From the NCBI GenBank assembly GCA_030789695.1, contig CM061133.1, positions 94,357,528 through 94,421,527 on the forward strand: a stretch of DNA of 64,000 bases, in the 5' to 3' direction. A model generated the notes under the pieces. That model did no database searches. It saw nothing but the letters and a program-made list of their open reading frames with translations, and was not told the origin of the DNA. The DNA comes from Scilla litardierei (taxonomy: Eukaryota; Streptophyta; Magnoliopsida; Asparagales; Asparagaceae). The position numbers and the translations under genes are program-made. This document shows, in pieces, positions 22,315 through 34,480 of the stretch (its first letter is position 1; every line of letters begins with the position of its first letter).

Positions 22315-25246
22315 TGTCACGCCCCGCTTCCCAAAAATGTGGAGGCGAGACGTGAGAATGTCCGCTCAGACTTGAAGCTACAAAGCTGCAAGTCCGATAA
22401 GCGTCAATCAACTTTAAACTGCATGTCCTTGCAACGTGAAACGAAACAAAGATAATAATAAGGAAATGAGACAAAAGAGAAATCTCAGAATATCCATAAT
22501 AATAAATTTCAACATCGCAGAAAAGCCACCAGGCTAAAAGAAAAGAGTCTAAAGGCCCAAACATGGCCAACAAAAGTACAACGTACAGAGTAAAGGTGCC
22601 ACACACCGACAATTAACAACAAAACCTAAAACAAAAGGAAGCTCAGCAAGGGGCACCGGTGTCCACAAAACTCCTCCTGGACAGACTTGGGCTCAGGCTC
22701 AGCGTCAGCAAAACAACACGTACTCAGCAACGGTCTCTGGCTCAGGGTCTAACATGTGACACCCAAAAGAGCAAGGGGCACATGTCAGCAAGTCTACAAG
22801 AGACTTGTGCAAGGAAACTGGAAGTGAAGGTAAGAAACCTAGCAGTTCTAGCATGATGCAATGACATGGCAGTTAAAGTATGAGTGCAACAAGTAAAGTA
22901 AGGTAAGGTACGAGCATGGCATGGCATGGATGTCAAGTTTTTACAAGAAACACTCACTAGTACAAGACAAGTAAAGTAAGCACCTCGTGCACAGAGATTA
23001 CGCCTTCTGGCTAGAGTGGCTGATCAGGCCAACTCCTAAGCTCAGGTGATCGCTTATCCCTACCCCTCCACGTGTATCGAGCCAGGGCCTTACCCCCGAA
23101 CGGTAATGCTCGCTTCTGGATCACGAGCCAGGAAGTGTTTTTCATGATTGGCATAGGGGTGCACCTAGCCTTAGCAAGGAAGTCGGGCATTGGCTTTTGA
23201 CCAACACACCTGGCCCGATCCTGGATCACGAGCCCAGGAAGTATTGTTCATGATGGCGTAGGGGTGCACCTAGCCGGACAAGGAAGTACAAGTACAAGTA
23301 TTGTAGCGTGTGCTACGAATGCGACATTCAATGCATGGATGACATGACATGGCAAGTAGTAAAGCGTACATGTAAGGAAAGTAAACATGACAGTTTAGTA
23401 TGCATGATCAACAAGTTAAAGAGTTGGATCTAGCTTCGTTGTCAAGCTAGATCAATTTAGGTGACGGATCTAGTTTCGTTGTCAAACTAGATCAAGTAGG
23501 CGTCTAGCCAGCTATCATTTCACCGACTAGTCTCTTTTACGCTAAAAACAAGGAAGTGGCCTAAAACATGGCACTACACAAGAGTTGGCAAGTTTCACTT
23601 GCGTGCAAGTCTGACGTCTGAAAAATACCGTCCAAAAGTCCACAAGTCACAAACAACCTATGTGCACAAGTCCACCGGCCTACAGTCCCAAATTAAGTTA
23701 TCTTAATTAGTGAATTATCAAACAACCAGAATACCGATTTTTATCTTGTTTAACAGGGTTGGGTTAGGGGTCCTAAAAGTGCAGAACGTTACCTCAACAC
23801 GACGCGAAAGCTACACTGACGTCGGGTAGCGACGCCAGTGGTTGGATTATAAGAACGTGCTCCAAGTCCTGATTCCAATATAGATTCCTCGCTGGAAAGT
23901 TCAGAGCAGCAACCGGAGCGACGAATCCAGATTCCAAAGTTAGCACGTGCGACGACGGGCTACGACGTATCGCAACGTTGTACGCGGCAAATCGTCGGCG
24001 AGAAAGCACCTAGGTGGGGCCCACCGTAGTCCTAGGGACCAATAGGGGACCCACAATACCTCTGGAGAACTTGGGGGGCCCACGGTGGAAAGTGGTGCGG
24101 GAGTTGCGACGTTGCGACGAACGTCGCTCTGTCAGACACGCTTGGTGCGGGGGATTCTCTCGGCCAGACACATGCGGCGGGGCTGTGCAGCGCTTGGGGT
24201 CGGTCGCAGTGGCGGGTGCGGAGAAATCCATTGGTCGGTGCAGTAGAGCAGGCCGGTCGGGCGCTGTGCGGTGCGTTGCAACGTTGCAACGTTGCAACGG
24301 AGCGGGGATGCGGCGTGAGCGGGCGGGCGCCTCGGTCAGACATGGGGCAAAGCGGGCTTGCGAGGCTGGGGCTGCTGCGGTGCGGAGCGGGCGTGCGGAG
24401 CGGGCGGAGCTCTCGGTCAGACCGAGAGCTCCTCTCGGTCGGTGCAGGTGAACGGAGCGGGCGATGCAGCGGGTGCGAGCGGATGTGGGTATGGGGAAAG
24501 CTGTCGGTCGGTGCGGGGTTTTGGGGGTGTTTGGCTCGGTCGGTGCAGGCGGCGGCTGTCGCAACGTTGTGACGATTCGTCGCAACGTGAATTTGGGGTT
24601 TTGGAAGCGGCTAGGGTTAATTTCTTGCGAAAACAGGTCTTCCTAGGGGCTGTTTATATAGTGTAGATGGGTTGACTTGTTCTAGGGCTAATCCTAATGG
24701 GATTAGGAGTTTAAAATAATTTAAAATTCAAATCTACTCTTCCTAATCACATAGGGATTGGGTGCGGCCAAGATAGGGCTAAGATTTGGCTCAAAAATTA
24801 TTTAAAACGTTTGAAACTCAAATAAATTTTATTTGGCCGAAATTAATTTAAAACGTAGCTATTAAAAATATTTTAAACCTTGCTAAAAATATAAAGTAGG
24901 CCAAATGAGCTCCGAAAATTATAAAATAAATATCGGGGTGATCGTGATGACGAAAGTGAGCTAACTAAGAAGACGGATCTCAATTTCAACGTCGGATGAA
25001 GAAACTAAAAATAGAAACGTCTCCCGTCAAAAGTGAGAATCACAACGTCTCTTCGAATAAGATTAGATCGTGGAAAAACGACTCGAGAAATGTCGTTCCA
25101 ATTTAGTGCCACAATTTAATACTCTTAGAGACGTTCACAACGGCATATCACACCCAAGTGTTCACAAACAAACAAAGTCTAAAATTAATACGTGCACGGT
25201 CAAAAGCACGTGCACGAACATCGGACAACGAAATGTGGTCGTTACA
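22315..25246 (-). repeat. 3' LTR of element C2
   Basis: 2932 bp. Contains a GC-rich block with repeated GTTGCGACGTTGCGACGAACG-like phrases (24010-24600), two covarying hairpins (23427-23493), a hairpin at 22750-22787, and splice-like sites on the minus strand (GAG|GTAACG near 23793, TTTTTCAG near 23610, TCTTGTAG near 22796). Frames within it are not genes: they recur in the partner LTR. Confidence 0.9.
23427..23493. repeat. Two covarying hairpins in the C2 LTR
   Basis: GATCTAGCTT-CGTTGTC-AAGCTAGATC (23427-23453) and GATCTAGTTT-CGTTGTC-AAACTAGATC (23467-23493): 10-bp stems, identical 7-base loops, 40-base period. The one stem difference is compensated on the other arm. The same pair is at 40670-40736. 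Confidence 0.9.
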
Positions 25247-26610
25247 TCCTCCCCACCTTAGAATTAAGTCTGTCCTCGGACTTTCTAACATATCTAGTCG
25301 TTCTAGTAACTACCCCAATCATGTCACATTATAATTCAAACCAGGTATAGTTATTACAAGTGCTTATATATGCACTAGGTAGTCAAACATTAACACTACC
25401 ATCACGTATATATATTCACGTACGTTATACACTTATACCGATTATAGTCAGTCAAATTCATACACGTATTTCAATCATATATATAAGCATACATCCCTTA
25501 TATAACTACTACTTTCCTAACGCAAAACAATATTTCAGATACTCATATAAGTATAATCTCACACTAGCAAATACAATCGTTGTTCTACGTATAGATAACT
25601 ACCTATGCGCAATCAAAACATGGGTATACAACTCCCTAATATTTCCTAGTATACATCCAATACCAAACACACCAACACAGGTAGTCACACCATACCATTA
25701 TTAAATCAAGTTTACTATATCTAATATACATTCACCATTACCAGGACTTCACAAATTTATAGTCATTCAATGCACACAGATACTTCACCATATATTTACA
25801 TCGCATACAGTCCTATAACTATATTCACAGCACGCCACACATACCATAGTCACCAATAACTATAACTAAGCACATACTTACCCGTGCCTGGTGCACACCC
25901 ATACACGCTAACATTTCATTCATACCAATCACACCACTATATAATTAGCACATCTACGCACCTAGTTTAGCCAGCACACATATGTTCACACAAGCAAGTC
26001 CTTAGTAAATAACTATACCACAAGACCAACACCTATAACTATATACTGGAGTAGCGACCCACAATCATGTGCGTAGCACAACCAAGCACAAGCACTCCTT
26101 TCACTATACATACATCATCCATCGCTTTATACAAGCTACAGACATACATAATAATACACTTAGAGTATACCCACTCAAGCTTGAGTGAGACTCAACACAC
26201 ATATCAGAATATTCTACATACGTAACACGACATTTACCTATACTATTACCACTCCAATATATACACGTCCACCCATATAACTATATACATACCATATGTC
26301 CATCACACTTAATATTTAGTCAGATGATACTCTCATAGTTCAATCACTCAATATACCATAATAATAATACTACAGACCTCAGCACACGTATAATTATAAT
26401 ACTCTCCCTAATACATACGCATTTATCGTATAGTCACCCACATGTAACATATATATTCACAACATAGCCATCTACCTATAACTAGTATACCAATACATCT
26501 ACATACATCGTTAAGATGTGCAATAGTCGTGTATACCTCACGGTATGCACGCATACAACATCCCGTAAAGCAAGCAATACCAATCAAAATTTTAATCCTA
26601 CTACCATATG
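25247..26610 (-). mobile_element. Interior of C2, 3' part: hairpin, polypurine tract and AC-rich DNA
   Basis: Next to the LTR lies, on minus, TAAGGTGGGGAGGA as polypurine tract and just before it a hairpin (25266-25283, stem AAGTC/GACTT around CCGAGGACA). The remainder is rich in ACATA/CATAC on plus and has no domain on either strand. It ends at 26610, with ATATG (26606-26610) forming the duplication of element A. Confidence 0.8.
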
Positions 26611-29600
26611 TGTAACGGCCGGTATTTTTAGCCGTGATTTAGTCATGTGTATCGGTAATTTTCTTTCGAACATCTGGATTATTTTTCGTCCGTACGTTTC
26701 TTGTTACGCGTGTACGAGTCTGTATTTCTGTTTTTACGGGAATGTCATTAATTGATCATCTAGTTTAACTAAAAACTTTAATTTGATTATTTACGAATTA
26801 CTTTTATTGTTTTTACTAATCACGTTTCAAACTTAATTAATTAATTAATTAATTTCTCTTCGTTCAAAAACATGTTTAGATTTTGAGAGGAGAAGTCGTA
26901 TACGTTAGGCTAGGCAGATGCATTCCCTCTTATTCATTCAACAAACATCATTTAAGTCTATCCTAATCACTAACCTAACCTAATTAATTCTCGTTGACAA
27001 ATTGGAGACATGGTTCCCTGCTGAATCTTTCTTAAGGCAGTGTCTTCATCCCTGCAAACAAACAGCAACTATTTCCCGAATCCTGTTAGCCATCGTCTTC
27101 CACAATCGTTCCCAAGTTCATCATCTTCCCAACATCAACCAACAAACTCAAATCAGCCCCCTCCAACAATTTCTTCCCCAAACCAGTAACCCAAATCCAA
27201 AACCCAAATAATTTCAGATCCAAGAACACACATTTCTTCCCCAAATCCAAAATCTGAAAACATCAAAAAAAATCAAGATCTAAAACCCAAATCTGAAAAT
27301 AGCTTCAGATTCAAACCAACATAGATCTGAAATTAATTTCAGATATAAACTCATTCAAACCCCTCTTCTTCCTCCTCTTCCTTCCCCTTACTCATCTTCC
27401 TCCTTGGCCGGCCCCCTCGTCTGAACCCACGCGCGCGCCTCCAGCAACCGCCGCCCGCCAGAGCGCGCCGCCCGCCAGAGCCCGCCGCCCGCCGGACCAC
27501 CGACCCGCCGCCGCCCTGCCGCCTGGAGCCGCCGGCCGTGAGGCTTCTCCTTCCCGTCGCGCGAGGTGAGGCTCTCTTTTCCTTGCGTTGTCTCAGCTGC
27601 AGCCTTTGAAAACGAAAAATCAAAAAAAAGAAGAGAAAGAAAGAAACAAAGAGAGAACCTGGAAGAGATAAGAGAGAGGGGTTGATTTTTAATACAAGTT
27701 TGTTTTGCTGACAATGGCAAGCCAGCCAGAAGGTCATATTTAGATTAAAAAGTATAATAGAAATGAAGGAGTCAAAAGTCAGGATTGTACTCTTATCATA
27801 TTTAAATATGGTACATATAATAATGCTCCTTTATATCATATATTGATTGCTACGATGGCATTTCTTTTATTCAGTAAATACAATGCTTTTGATGCCAGGT
27901 TGTAAAGTTAATGTGGGGTAGAGAAATGGATATTATTACATATAGGTTATTACCCCTAGGTTATTGTTAGTAAGTAATATAATTATATCATGTTACTTGC
28001 TACCATTAGTCAAACTTAGTAGGTAGATCTAATAAATACCATGTTAAAACTTGTAATTAGCTTAAATGAGTTAATTAACATTAATTAGCATTATTTAATG
28101 TTAACTTGTTTGTATCATTGATTTCAGCATGTTATTACTTGTAAATGATGTTAGGGTATTAACACTAGAATAAAATAATGTGTACCCAGTTTGTATAACC
28201 TAATAAACACCACCCTAGCCAGTGAACCCCATAAAAATTAGACGAACCCAATTTAGGGGTTAACTTAATAGTTGCGTAACTCGCAATAGATTTAATTCGT
28301 TAATTCTCGTTTTAAACACGTTTTGTTAATTATAATAAATGTTATTATTTAATGACGCAGATACGTCGCGAACTTTCCTACCGTAACTCGGACAACCTAA
28401 ACAGTCCCAGTCAGGCAAGCGTGCAGTTATTTTATGTTTTTGTGATATCTGATGTTGTACACTTAATTGCTGACACAAACACACTTTTCAGAATTGCTAG
28501 ACTTAAACTCGTGTGCGTGCGTATGGATCCCTTAATAATCAAAATGAACACACTTTGTGAATGGTAATGTTTATGGACATGTATGGTTAATTTTAGAACT
28601 GTTGATACTTATAGAATGTTAAATGCTATTGGCTCTCGTAGTTAAATGTCGTTGGCTACCGATGTTACATGCCGTTGGCTATCGATGTTACATGTCGTTG
28701 GCTACCGATGTTACCATGCCGTTGGCTACCAGTTGCCGTTGGCTATCAGATGTTACTTGTCGTTGGCTATTAGTTAATCTTGTCGATCACATGTGATTAC
28801 GTCACATGCGACTAGTCTGGACTCGTGTTTCAGTATATGACGGATTAGCATCCTGGCTTGTGATCCAGGAAATACACGTGGGTGGGGTTGGTTCCCGGGC
28901 ACTAGCCGGTAGTAAACGAGTCGCCTTCGGGGGCACTTGAAGGTGTATTTATTTACTATTCGTCTAACGACGGGAATCTTATTCACGGACTTGCACACAC
29001 AGTTAAATAATTGAAAAGGAAAGTTAATTACAGACTGATGTTACATTGCTCAACTGCCATGTTAATTTTTACAACTGAAATGCCATGCTAATGTAACTTG
29101 TTGCTTTAACTACCATGCTAGTGTAACTTTTCATAATTGTTTTAACTGTTTCAGTTCATTGAAATACATGCTAGTGTAAATTCTCTTAACTGCTGTAAAA
29201 CTGCCATATATATAACTTGTTATATATATCTTGCCTTGGGTCATCTGACATCTACATGCAGACCCTTGCTGACATACATTCATGTTGTTTGAATGTATGT
29301 CATGTTACGAGACAGGTTATCTGGAGGATGAGTTGCTGGATCAGAGTGATCCAATTGACCAGGATTCTGCTGATCCTGAAGTCCACTCCACCGTGGTCTA
29401 GTTGCTGAATTATCACCGCTGCAGTTATTTATTTTCACCGCTGTTGTTTGTACGGTGTGTACCACTTTATCTGTATCGCTATCGTTGTAGGCCATGCTTG
29501 GGGCCCTTTTATTACTGTGTACTATATCTGGATGTTGGCTTAAATATTTTTGTTGTTCTGAGTTGCATGCAAGTTCCTGCGAAAGGTGTTTTCACAGACG

Positions 29601-29685
29601 CTTATTGGGTTCGAGCTTCACCGCTCCAACCTAAGCGGGCCCGCTCGCGTCCTCGCCCCAAGTAAATGGGAAGCGGGGCGTGACA
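26611..29685 (+). repeat. 5' LTR of element A
   Basis: 3075 bp, TGTAACGGCC...GGGGCGTGACA. Carries predicted splice signals GAG|GTGAGG (27565/27566), GACGCAG (28360), CAG|GCAAGC (28414/28415) and ACATGCAG (29261), a tandem repeat (28621-28775) and a perfect 13-bp hairpin with a 7-base loop (29270-29302). The GC/CT-rich frames at 27351-27737 (minus) are LTR by-products. Confidence 0.92.
28621..28775 (+). repeat. Tandem repeat of about 23 bp in LTR of A
   Basis: About seven imperfect copies of YCGTTGGCTAYCRATGTTACAT, varying mainly by C/T. Also present in the 3' LTR at about 36471-36630. Confidence 0.85.
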
Positions 29686-29693
29686 GGTTTTTG

Positions 29694-29712
29694 TGGTGGC
29701 CCATGCAGGTCT
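29694..29712 (+). other. Primer-binding site of element A, tRNA-Ile type
   Basis: TGGTGGCCCATGCAGGTCT, 8 nt (GGTTTTTG) after the LTR end; identical to the sites in C1 and C2. Confidence 0.85.
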
Positions 29713-29808
29713 TGCTTTAGCGAAACTTCAGTACAATGGAAATACTAACAATGGCCAAAAACGTCTAGATTTATCTCGTACACAACTTAACCAAGTTCGT
29801 TTCTCAGC

Positions 29809-30966
29809 ATGGCAGGAGGACACCACACCAGAAATGTAAATGGGACTGATAATGCAGCTAACGGAAGTGCTGATATCAATGTAGTCCTCGGAGTTATCAG
29901 GGGAATGCTGGAAGTCCAGCAACAGCTGATTCAGCAAGGAAATCAACCTGCTCAGAACGCACCACCGTCGCCCCCTCGAGCTGAACCAAGAGTCAGACAG
30001 TTCCATGAATTACAGCCCAAGAGCTTCTTTGGAAAAGAAGGGCCTCTAGGAGCTGATGAATGGGTTCAAGCAACTGAAGATAAGCTGAGTGCTGCACGTA
30101 TGCCACAGGCTGGATGGGTTGACATGGCAAAACTACAACTGACCGACAATGCCAGGAGCTGGTGGCAGCTGGAGGAGAAACGTCTGATCAGACCGATCTC
30201 TTGGGGCATGTTTAGGGAAAGGTTCGATGCTAAATACTTTCCCAAGGCAGCCAAGAGAGAACTTCAACAACGTTTCGCTAACCTGGTCCAAGGAGATATG
30301 ACCGTGGATGAGTATGAGGCTGAGTTTGCTATGCTTAGCCGTTTTGCACCTCATATGGTTGAAGACCCTGAAGATTGTGCATTTCAGTTTCGCAAGGGCC
30401 TGAATCGCAAGGTCCAAGCCTCGATGACCTCGGCGAGACCGACGACACTTCAGGATGTTCTGGATTGTGCACGTGAGCATGAGCTTGTAGAGAAACTTCT
30501 CGAGGGACCTTCAACTGGAGGAGGCAAGCGTCCCATGGAGCCGCCTAGGATGGTGCCTAGAGGAAACTTCCGACCTCCGCAGACCACACCATTCAAGAGG
30601 CCATCCACTTCTGCCGATCGATCGCATCTGACTTGCTACTTCTGCGGCAGGACTGGACATCAGAAGAAAGATTGCAGAAGGATGCTGAACCAGTGTCTGG
30701 TATGCGGATCACCCGCACATGCTGCAAGAGACTACCCTCACGGCAAGGACCATCGACCACCTATTGGAGTACCTGCACCTGTTCAGCGTGCAGTGCCTAC
30801 ACCTGTTCAGCGAGGAGCACCCGGACCTGCTCAGCGTGGACCACCTCTGATCCCTCAGGATCGAGCTTATCAACAGGTCCACCAGTCAAAGCGCCAGGCG
30901 TTCATAATGACAGCTGCAGAAGCTGAGACTGAGAATGACGTGATCACAGGTAACATTTATACCTAG
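29809..30966 (+). CDS. gag: Gag of element A
   Basis: 385 codons; ATG at 29809 is the first after the primer site. It is the structural protein of the virus-like particle, assembling in the cytoplasm and binding the element's RNA. The retrotransposon-Gag core runs from about residue 60 to 210, with FFGKEGPLGADEWVQATED, WWQLEEKRLI, WGMFRERFDAKYFP and MTVDEYEAEFAMLSRFAPHM. The first zinc knuckle, CYFCGRTGHQKKDC, is at residues 276-289. The second, CLVCGSPAHAARDY, has lost its last Cys; in B the matching knuckle is intact. A basic, Pro/Gln-rich repeat, PAPVQR/PTPVQR, follows. The stop at 30964 lies inside the predicted intron 30950-31037, so the full-length Gag is made only from unspliced RNA. 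The ORF is unbroken. Confidence 0.9.
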   Translation: MAGGHHTRNVNGTDNAANGSADINVVLGVIRGMLEVQQQLIQQGNQPAQNAPPSPPRAEPRVRQFHELQPKSFFGKEGPLGADEWVQATEDKLSAARMPQAGWVDMAKLQLTDNARSWWQLEEKRLIRPISWGMFRERFDAKYFPKAAKRELQQRFANLVQGDMTVDEYEAEFAMLSRFAPHMVEDPEDCAFQFRKGLNRKVQASMTSARPTTLQDVLDCAREHELVEKLLEGPSTGGGKRPMEPPRMVPRGNFRPPQTTPFKRPSTSADRSHLTCYFCGRTGHQKKDCRRMLNQCLVCGSPAHAARDYPHGKDHRPPIGVPAPVQRAVPTPVQRGAPGPAQRGPPLIPQDRAYQQVHQSKRQAFIMTAAEAETENDVITGNIYT

Positions 30967-31037
30967 CATTTATCTTTTACCAGATATTAATACTTGTTAG
31001 TTAGGTTCTCTTGCTAAGTTTATTATTTTCGTCTTAG
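30950..31037 (+). other. Predicted gag-protease intron of element A (88 nt)
   Basis: ACAG|GTAACA at the 5' side, TTTATTATTTTCGTCTTAG at the 3' side, TTGCTAAG as possible branch site. Removing it keeps Gag and protease in frame (codons for V-I-T-G, then I-I-L-V-A-S). Element B has the equivalent intron at the same codon. Confidence 0.7.
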
Positions 31038-34000
31038 GTATTATCTTAGTGGCCTCCCACCCTGCTCTTACTTTGTTTGATTCCGGAGCTTCCCTGTGTG
31101 TTATATCCCAGAAATTTGTAGTTAAACACTCGATCCCTACCTACCCACTTCCCAAGAGATGGAATATCACAACCGGAGGTGGCGTAGTGAGTGTTACCTT
31201 GGGATGAAAATCATGTCCCTTAGTAATTTGCGGACATGAACTTTATGCAGACTTCATGGTCCTGGATACACCCAACTTTGATGCTATTCTCGGCATGGAC
31301 TGGTTAGGGACTTTCTATGCTACTATCGACTGTCACAAGAAGAAAGTAGTATTCGAAATTCCCGACCATCCGGTGTTCGAATTAATTAGTGGTAGTCATT
31401 CGCTCGAGCCTATCAGATTTCGGGCTCAGCCGAACGAAGCGATCCTCGCATCTATACAAGTCGAACCGGAGAAGCCTGCAGTGGTTCGAGACTTCGAAGA
31501 TGTATTTCCAGAAGATATTTCTGGATTTCCGCCTGATCGAGCTTTGGAGTTCAGTATTTATCTGATGCCAAATATTCAACCAATCTCGAAGGCGCCTTAC
31601 CGTATGGCTCCAGCAGAACTTGAAGAGCTACGGAAGCAGTTGGATGATCTGTTGCAGAAAGGATTCATCCATCCCAGCGTGTCTCCCTGGGGTGCCCCTG
31701 TACTACTGGTCAAGAAGAAGGACGGATCGAGAAGAATGTGCGTGGATTATCGGGAGCTCAACAATGTTACTGTGAAGAATAAGTACCCGTTACCTCGCAT
31801 TGATGACATTTTCGATCAACTCGGTGGATCACGAGTTTTCTCGAAGTTGGACCTCAGGAGTGGATATCATCAGGTGAAGGTCAAGAATGAGGATGTCTAC
31901 AAGACAGCTTTTCGGACCAAGTATGGGCACTACGAGTTTGTTGTCATGCCTTTCGGTGTGACCAACGCTCCTGCAGTATTCATGAATCTCATGAATCTCA
32001 TATTCTATGATTTTCTGGATAAATTCGTAGTGATATTCATTGATGACATATTGGTCTACTCAAAGAGCGAGAAGGAGCATGCTGAGCATCTACGGATGGT
32101 TTTGGAGACACTTCGCCGTCATCAATTGTATGCCAAGTACAGCAAGTGCGAATTCTGGTTGGACCGGATTGCATTTCTGGGACATGTGGTATCAGGCGAA
32201 GGTATCTCAGTTGACCCAGAGAAGGTTACATCTGTCAGGAATTGGCCTACTCCTCTGTCAGCATCAGATATCTGGAGTTTCCTAGGATTGGCGGGATACT
32301 ACCGTCGATTCATTCCGGATTTCTCGAGGATAGCAGAGCCCATGACTCGACTGACGAGGAAGGACATCAAGTATGTTTGGTCAGACACTTGCGAGCAAGC
32401 ATTTGGGACTTTGAAAGCAAAGTTAACATCTGCACCAGTTCTGGCTATTCCAGATAGGACTGGAGGATTCGAAATCTTTTGTGATGCCTCGGGCAAAGGT
32501 CTTGGATGTGTTCTACATCAACATGGTCATGTAGTCGCGTATGCTTCTCGGCAGTTGAAGATTCACGAGAAGAATTACTCGACTCACGACTTGGAGTTAG
32601 CCGCTGTTATCTTCGCTTTAAAGATTTGGAGACATTTCTTACTGAGTGAGAAAGTGAAGATTTTCACTGATCACAAAAGTTTGAAATATATTTTCACTCA
32701 GAAGGAGTTAAATATGAGACAACGCAGGTGGTTAGAGCTGATGGCTGATTATGACATCGACCTTCAGTATCATCCAGGGAAGGTTAATGTTGTACCTGAT
32801 GCTTTGAGCAGACTTCCAGCTGTTATGACTCTCACAGTTCAGTGGAGGTTACAACAAGATCTGTGCGAGATGAGCACAGAGGTTGTATTACCTGGAGTCA
32901 CATCATCGTTGATGAATATGCAGATTTAGTCGACAATAGTAAATCGGATCAAAGATGCACAATCTGGAGATGCTAAACTACAGAGGATCCGACAGCAAGT
33001 TGAAGCTGGACTTCGGACGAACTTTATCATTCATGAGGATAGTTCCTTGAGATACAGCAGTAGAATCTGCGTACCTTTCGGCGATATCATAGATGAGTTG
33101 ATGAATGAAGCTCATAGCTCTCCTTATTCCATTCATCCTGGCGGTACCAAGATGTACAAGGATCTCCGTCTGAATTTTTGGTGGCACGGTATGAAGAGAA
33201 GCGTAGCTAGTAGCGTCGCCAAATGTCTTGTGTGTCAGCAGGTGAAGGCTGAACACCATCGCGTTGCCGGATTACTTCAACCTCTGCCGATTCCGGAATG
33301 GAAGTGGCAGCACATCACCATGGATTTCGTAACTGGACTACCTCGGAGCACCAAGCAGAATGACGCAATTTGGGTTATCGTTGATCGATTGACCAAGTCT
33401 GCGCATTTCATACCTTTTCGAGTAGGACAAGCTACGGAGATACTTGCGAAGAAGTATATGGAGGTAAATATCTTTCTTATACCTTTATAGCTTCTTTCTA
33501 GTATACGTCGTGATGTGAACGATAATCGTGCAGGAGATTGTGCGATTACATGGAGTTCCTGTGAGTATCGTCTCAGACCGAGACACGAGATTCACATCTC
33601 AATTCTGGAAGAGTTTGCAGACGAATCTGGGTACCAGTCTGAAATTCAGTACTGCGTATCACCCGCAAACTGATGGACAGTCGGAGCGCACTATCCAGAT
33701 ATTGGAGGACATGTTGAGAGCTTGCATGTTGGATCTCAAGGGTTCGTGGGAGGATCATCTGCATCTGGTAGAATTCTCCTACAACAACAGCTATCAGGCG
33801 AGCATTGGCATGGTGCCATTTGCTGCTCTCTATGGAAGGAAATGTCGATCCCCGTTGAGTTGGGATGACGTTGGTGATAAAGAGTTATTGGGACCAGAGA
33901 TGATAGTTGAGGCTGTGGATGTTGTGCGTGATATCAGAGATAAGCTTCGGATTGCTCAGGACCGTTACAAGCATTGGGCAGATGCTAAACGGCGTCCACT

Positions 34001-34410
34001 AGAGTTTCAGCCAGGAGATCATGTGTTTCTGAAGATCTCACTGAATCGAGGAGTGATTCGCTTTGGGAAGCGAGGCAAGCTTAGTCCGAGATATATTGGA
34101 CCTTTCGATGTGCTAGAGCGAGTTGGAGAGGTAGCATATCGCTTAGCACTACCACCGTCTTTAGTGGGAGTACATGATGTCTTTCATGTGTCCCAGCTCC
34201 GCCGTTATATCAGCGACCCCTCACATACTGTGGACTACTCAGAGATCACAATTCGACCAGATTTGACGTACGAACAGCAACCAGTGGAGATCTTAGATCG
34301 ACGTCAGAAAGTCTTCAGGACCAAGACTGTTGATCTAGTCAGAGTGATGTGGCGTCGTGACTCGCCAGGAGAATCTACCTGAAGCGGGAAGATGAGATAC
34401 GCGAGTGTTG
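31038..34410 (+). pseudogene. pol: Pol of element A: protease, RT, RNase H, integrase
   Basis: The protease starts LVASHPALTLFDSGASLCVIS (catalytic D-S-G). A TGA at 31205 interrupts it, followed by YADFMVL and ILGMDWLG. The RT has [27 protein letters not shown], the palm motif FIDD (32036-32047) and [17 protein letters not shown]. RNase H has [18 protein letters not shown] and [20 protein letters not shown] at 32927 replaces the CAG codon seen in B. The integrase has an HHCC finger (HSSPYSIHPGG...CLVCQQ) and the DDE residues in [15 protein letters not shown] and [11 protein letters not shown]. The C-terminal [15 protein letters not shown] should continue into a chromodomain-like tail, but a one-base loss near 34380 shifts the frame. 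The two stops and the shift make it non-functional as it stands. Confidence 0.9.
33464..33533 (+). other. Predicted 70-nt intron within integrase of element A
   Basis: GAG|GTAAAT...TCGTGCAG|GAG sits inside KKYME-EIVRLHG. Element B has the same protein sequence with no insert. Seventy bases is not a multiple of three, so the reading frame is kept only if the insert is removed. Confidence 0.65.
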
Positions 34411-34444
34411 TCCATATTTATTTCCTGCTCCTTAGTTGATAAAG

Positions 34445-34480
34445 AATTCCGAGGACGGAATTTTCTTAAGGTGGGTAGAA
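34445..34480 (+). other. 3' hairpin and polypurine tract of element A
   Basis: Stem AATTCCG (34445-34451), loop AGGA, stem CGGAATT (34456-34462), then AAGGTGGGTAGAA just before the LTR as polypurine tract. Confidence 0.75.

Noticed and set aside
22310..22612. Apparent N-terminus of the long minus frame that ends at 20690
   Set aside because: The first 100 codons are C2 LTR read through the insertion junction, not integrase.
24010..24666. Several overlapping GC-rich frames on both strands
   Set aside because: They lie in the GC-rich block of the C2 LTR and recur, changed, at 41253-41889; composition alone keeps them open.
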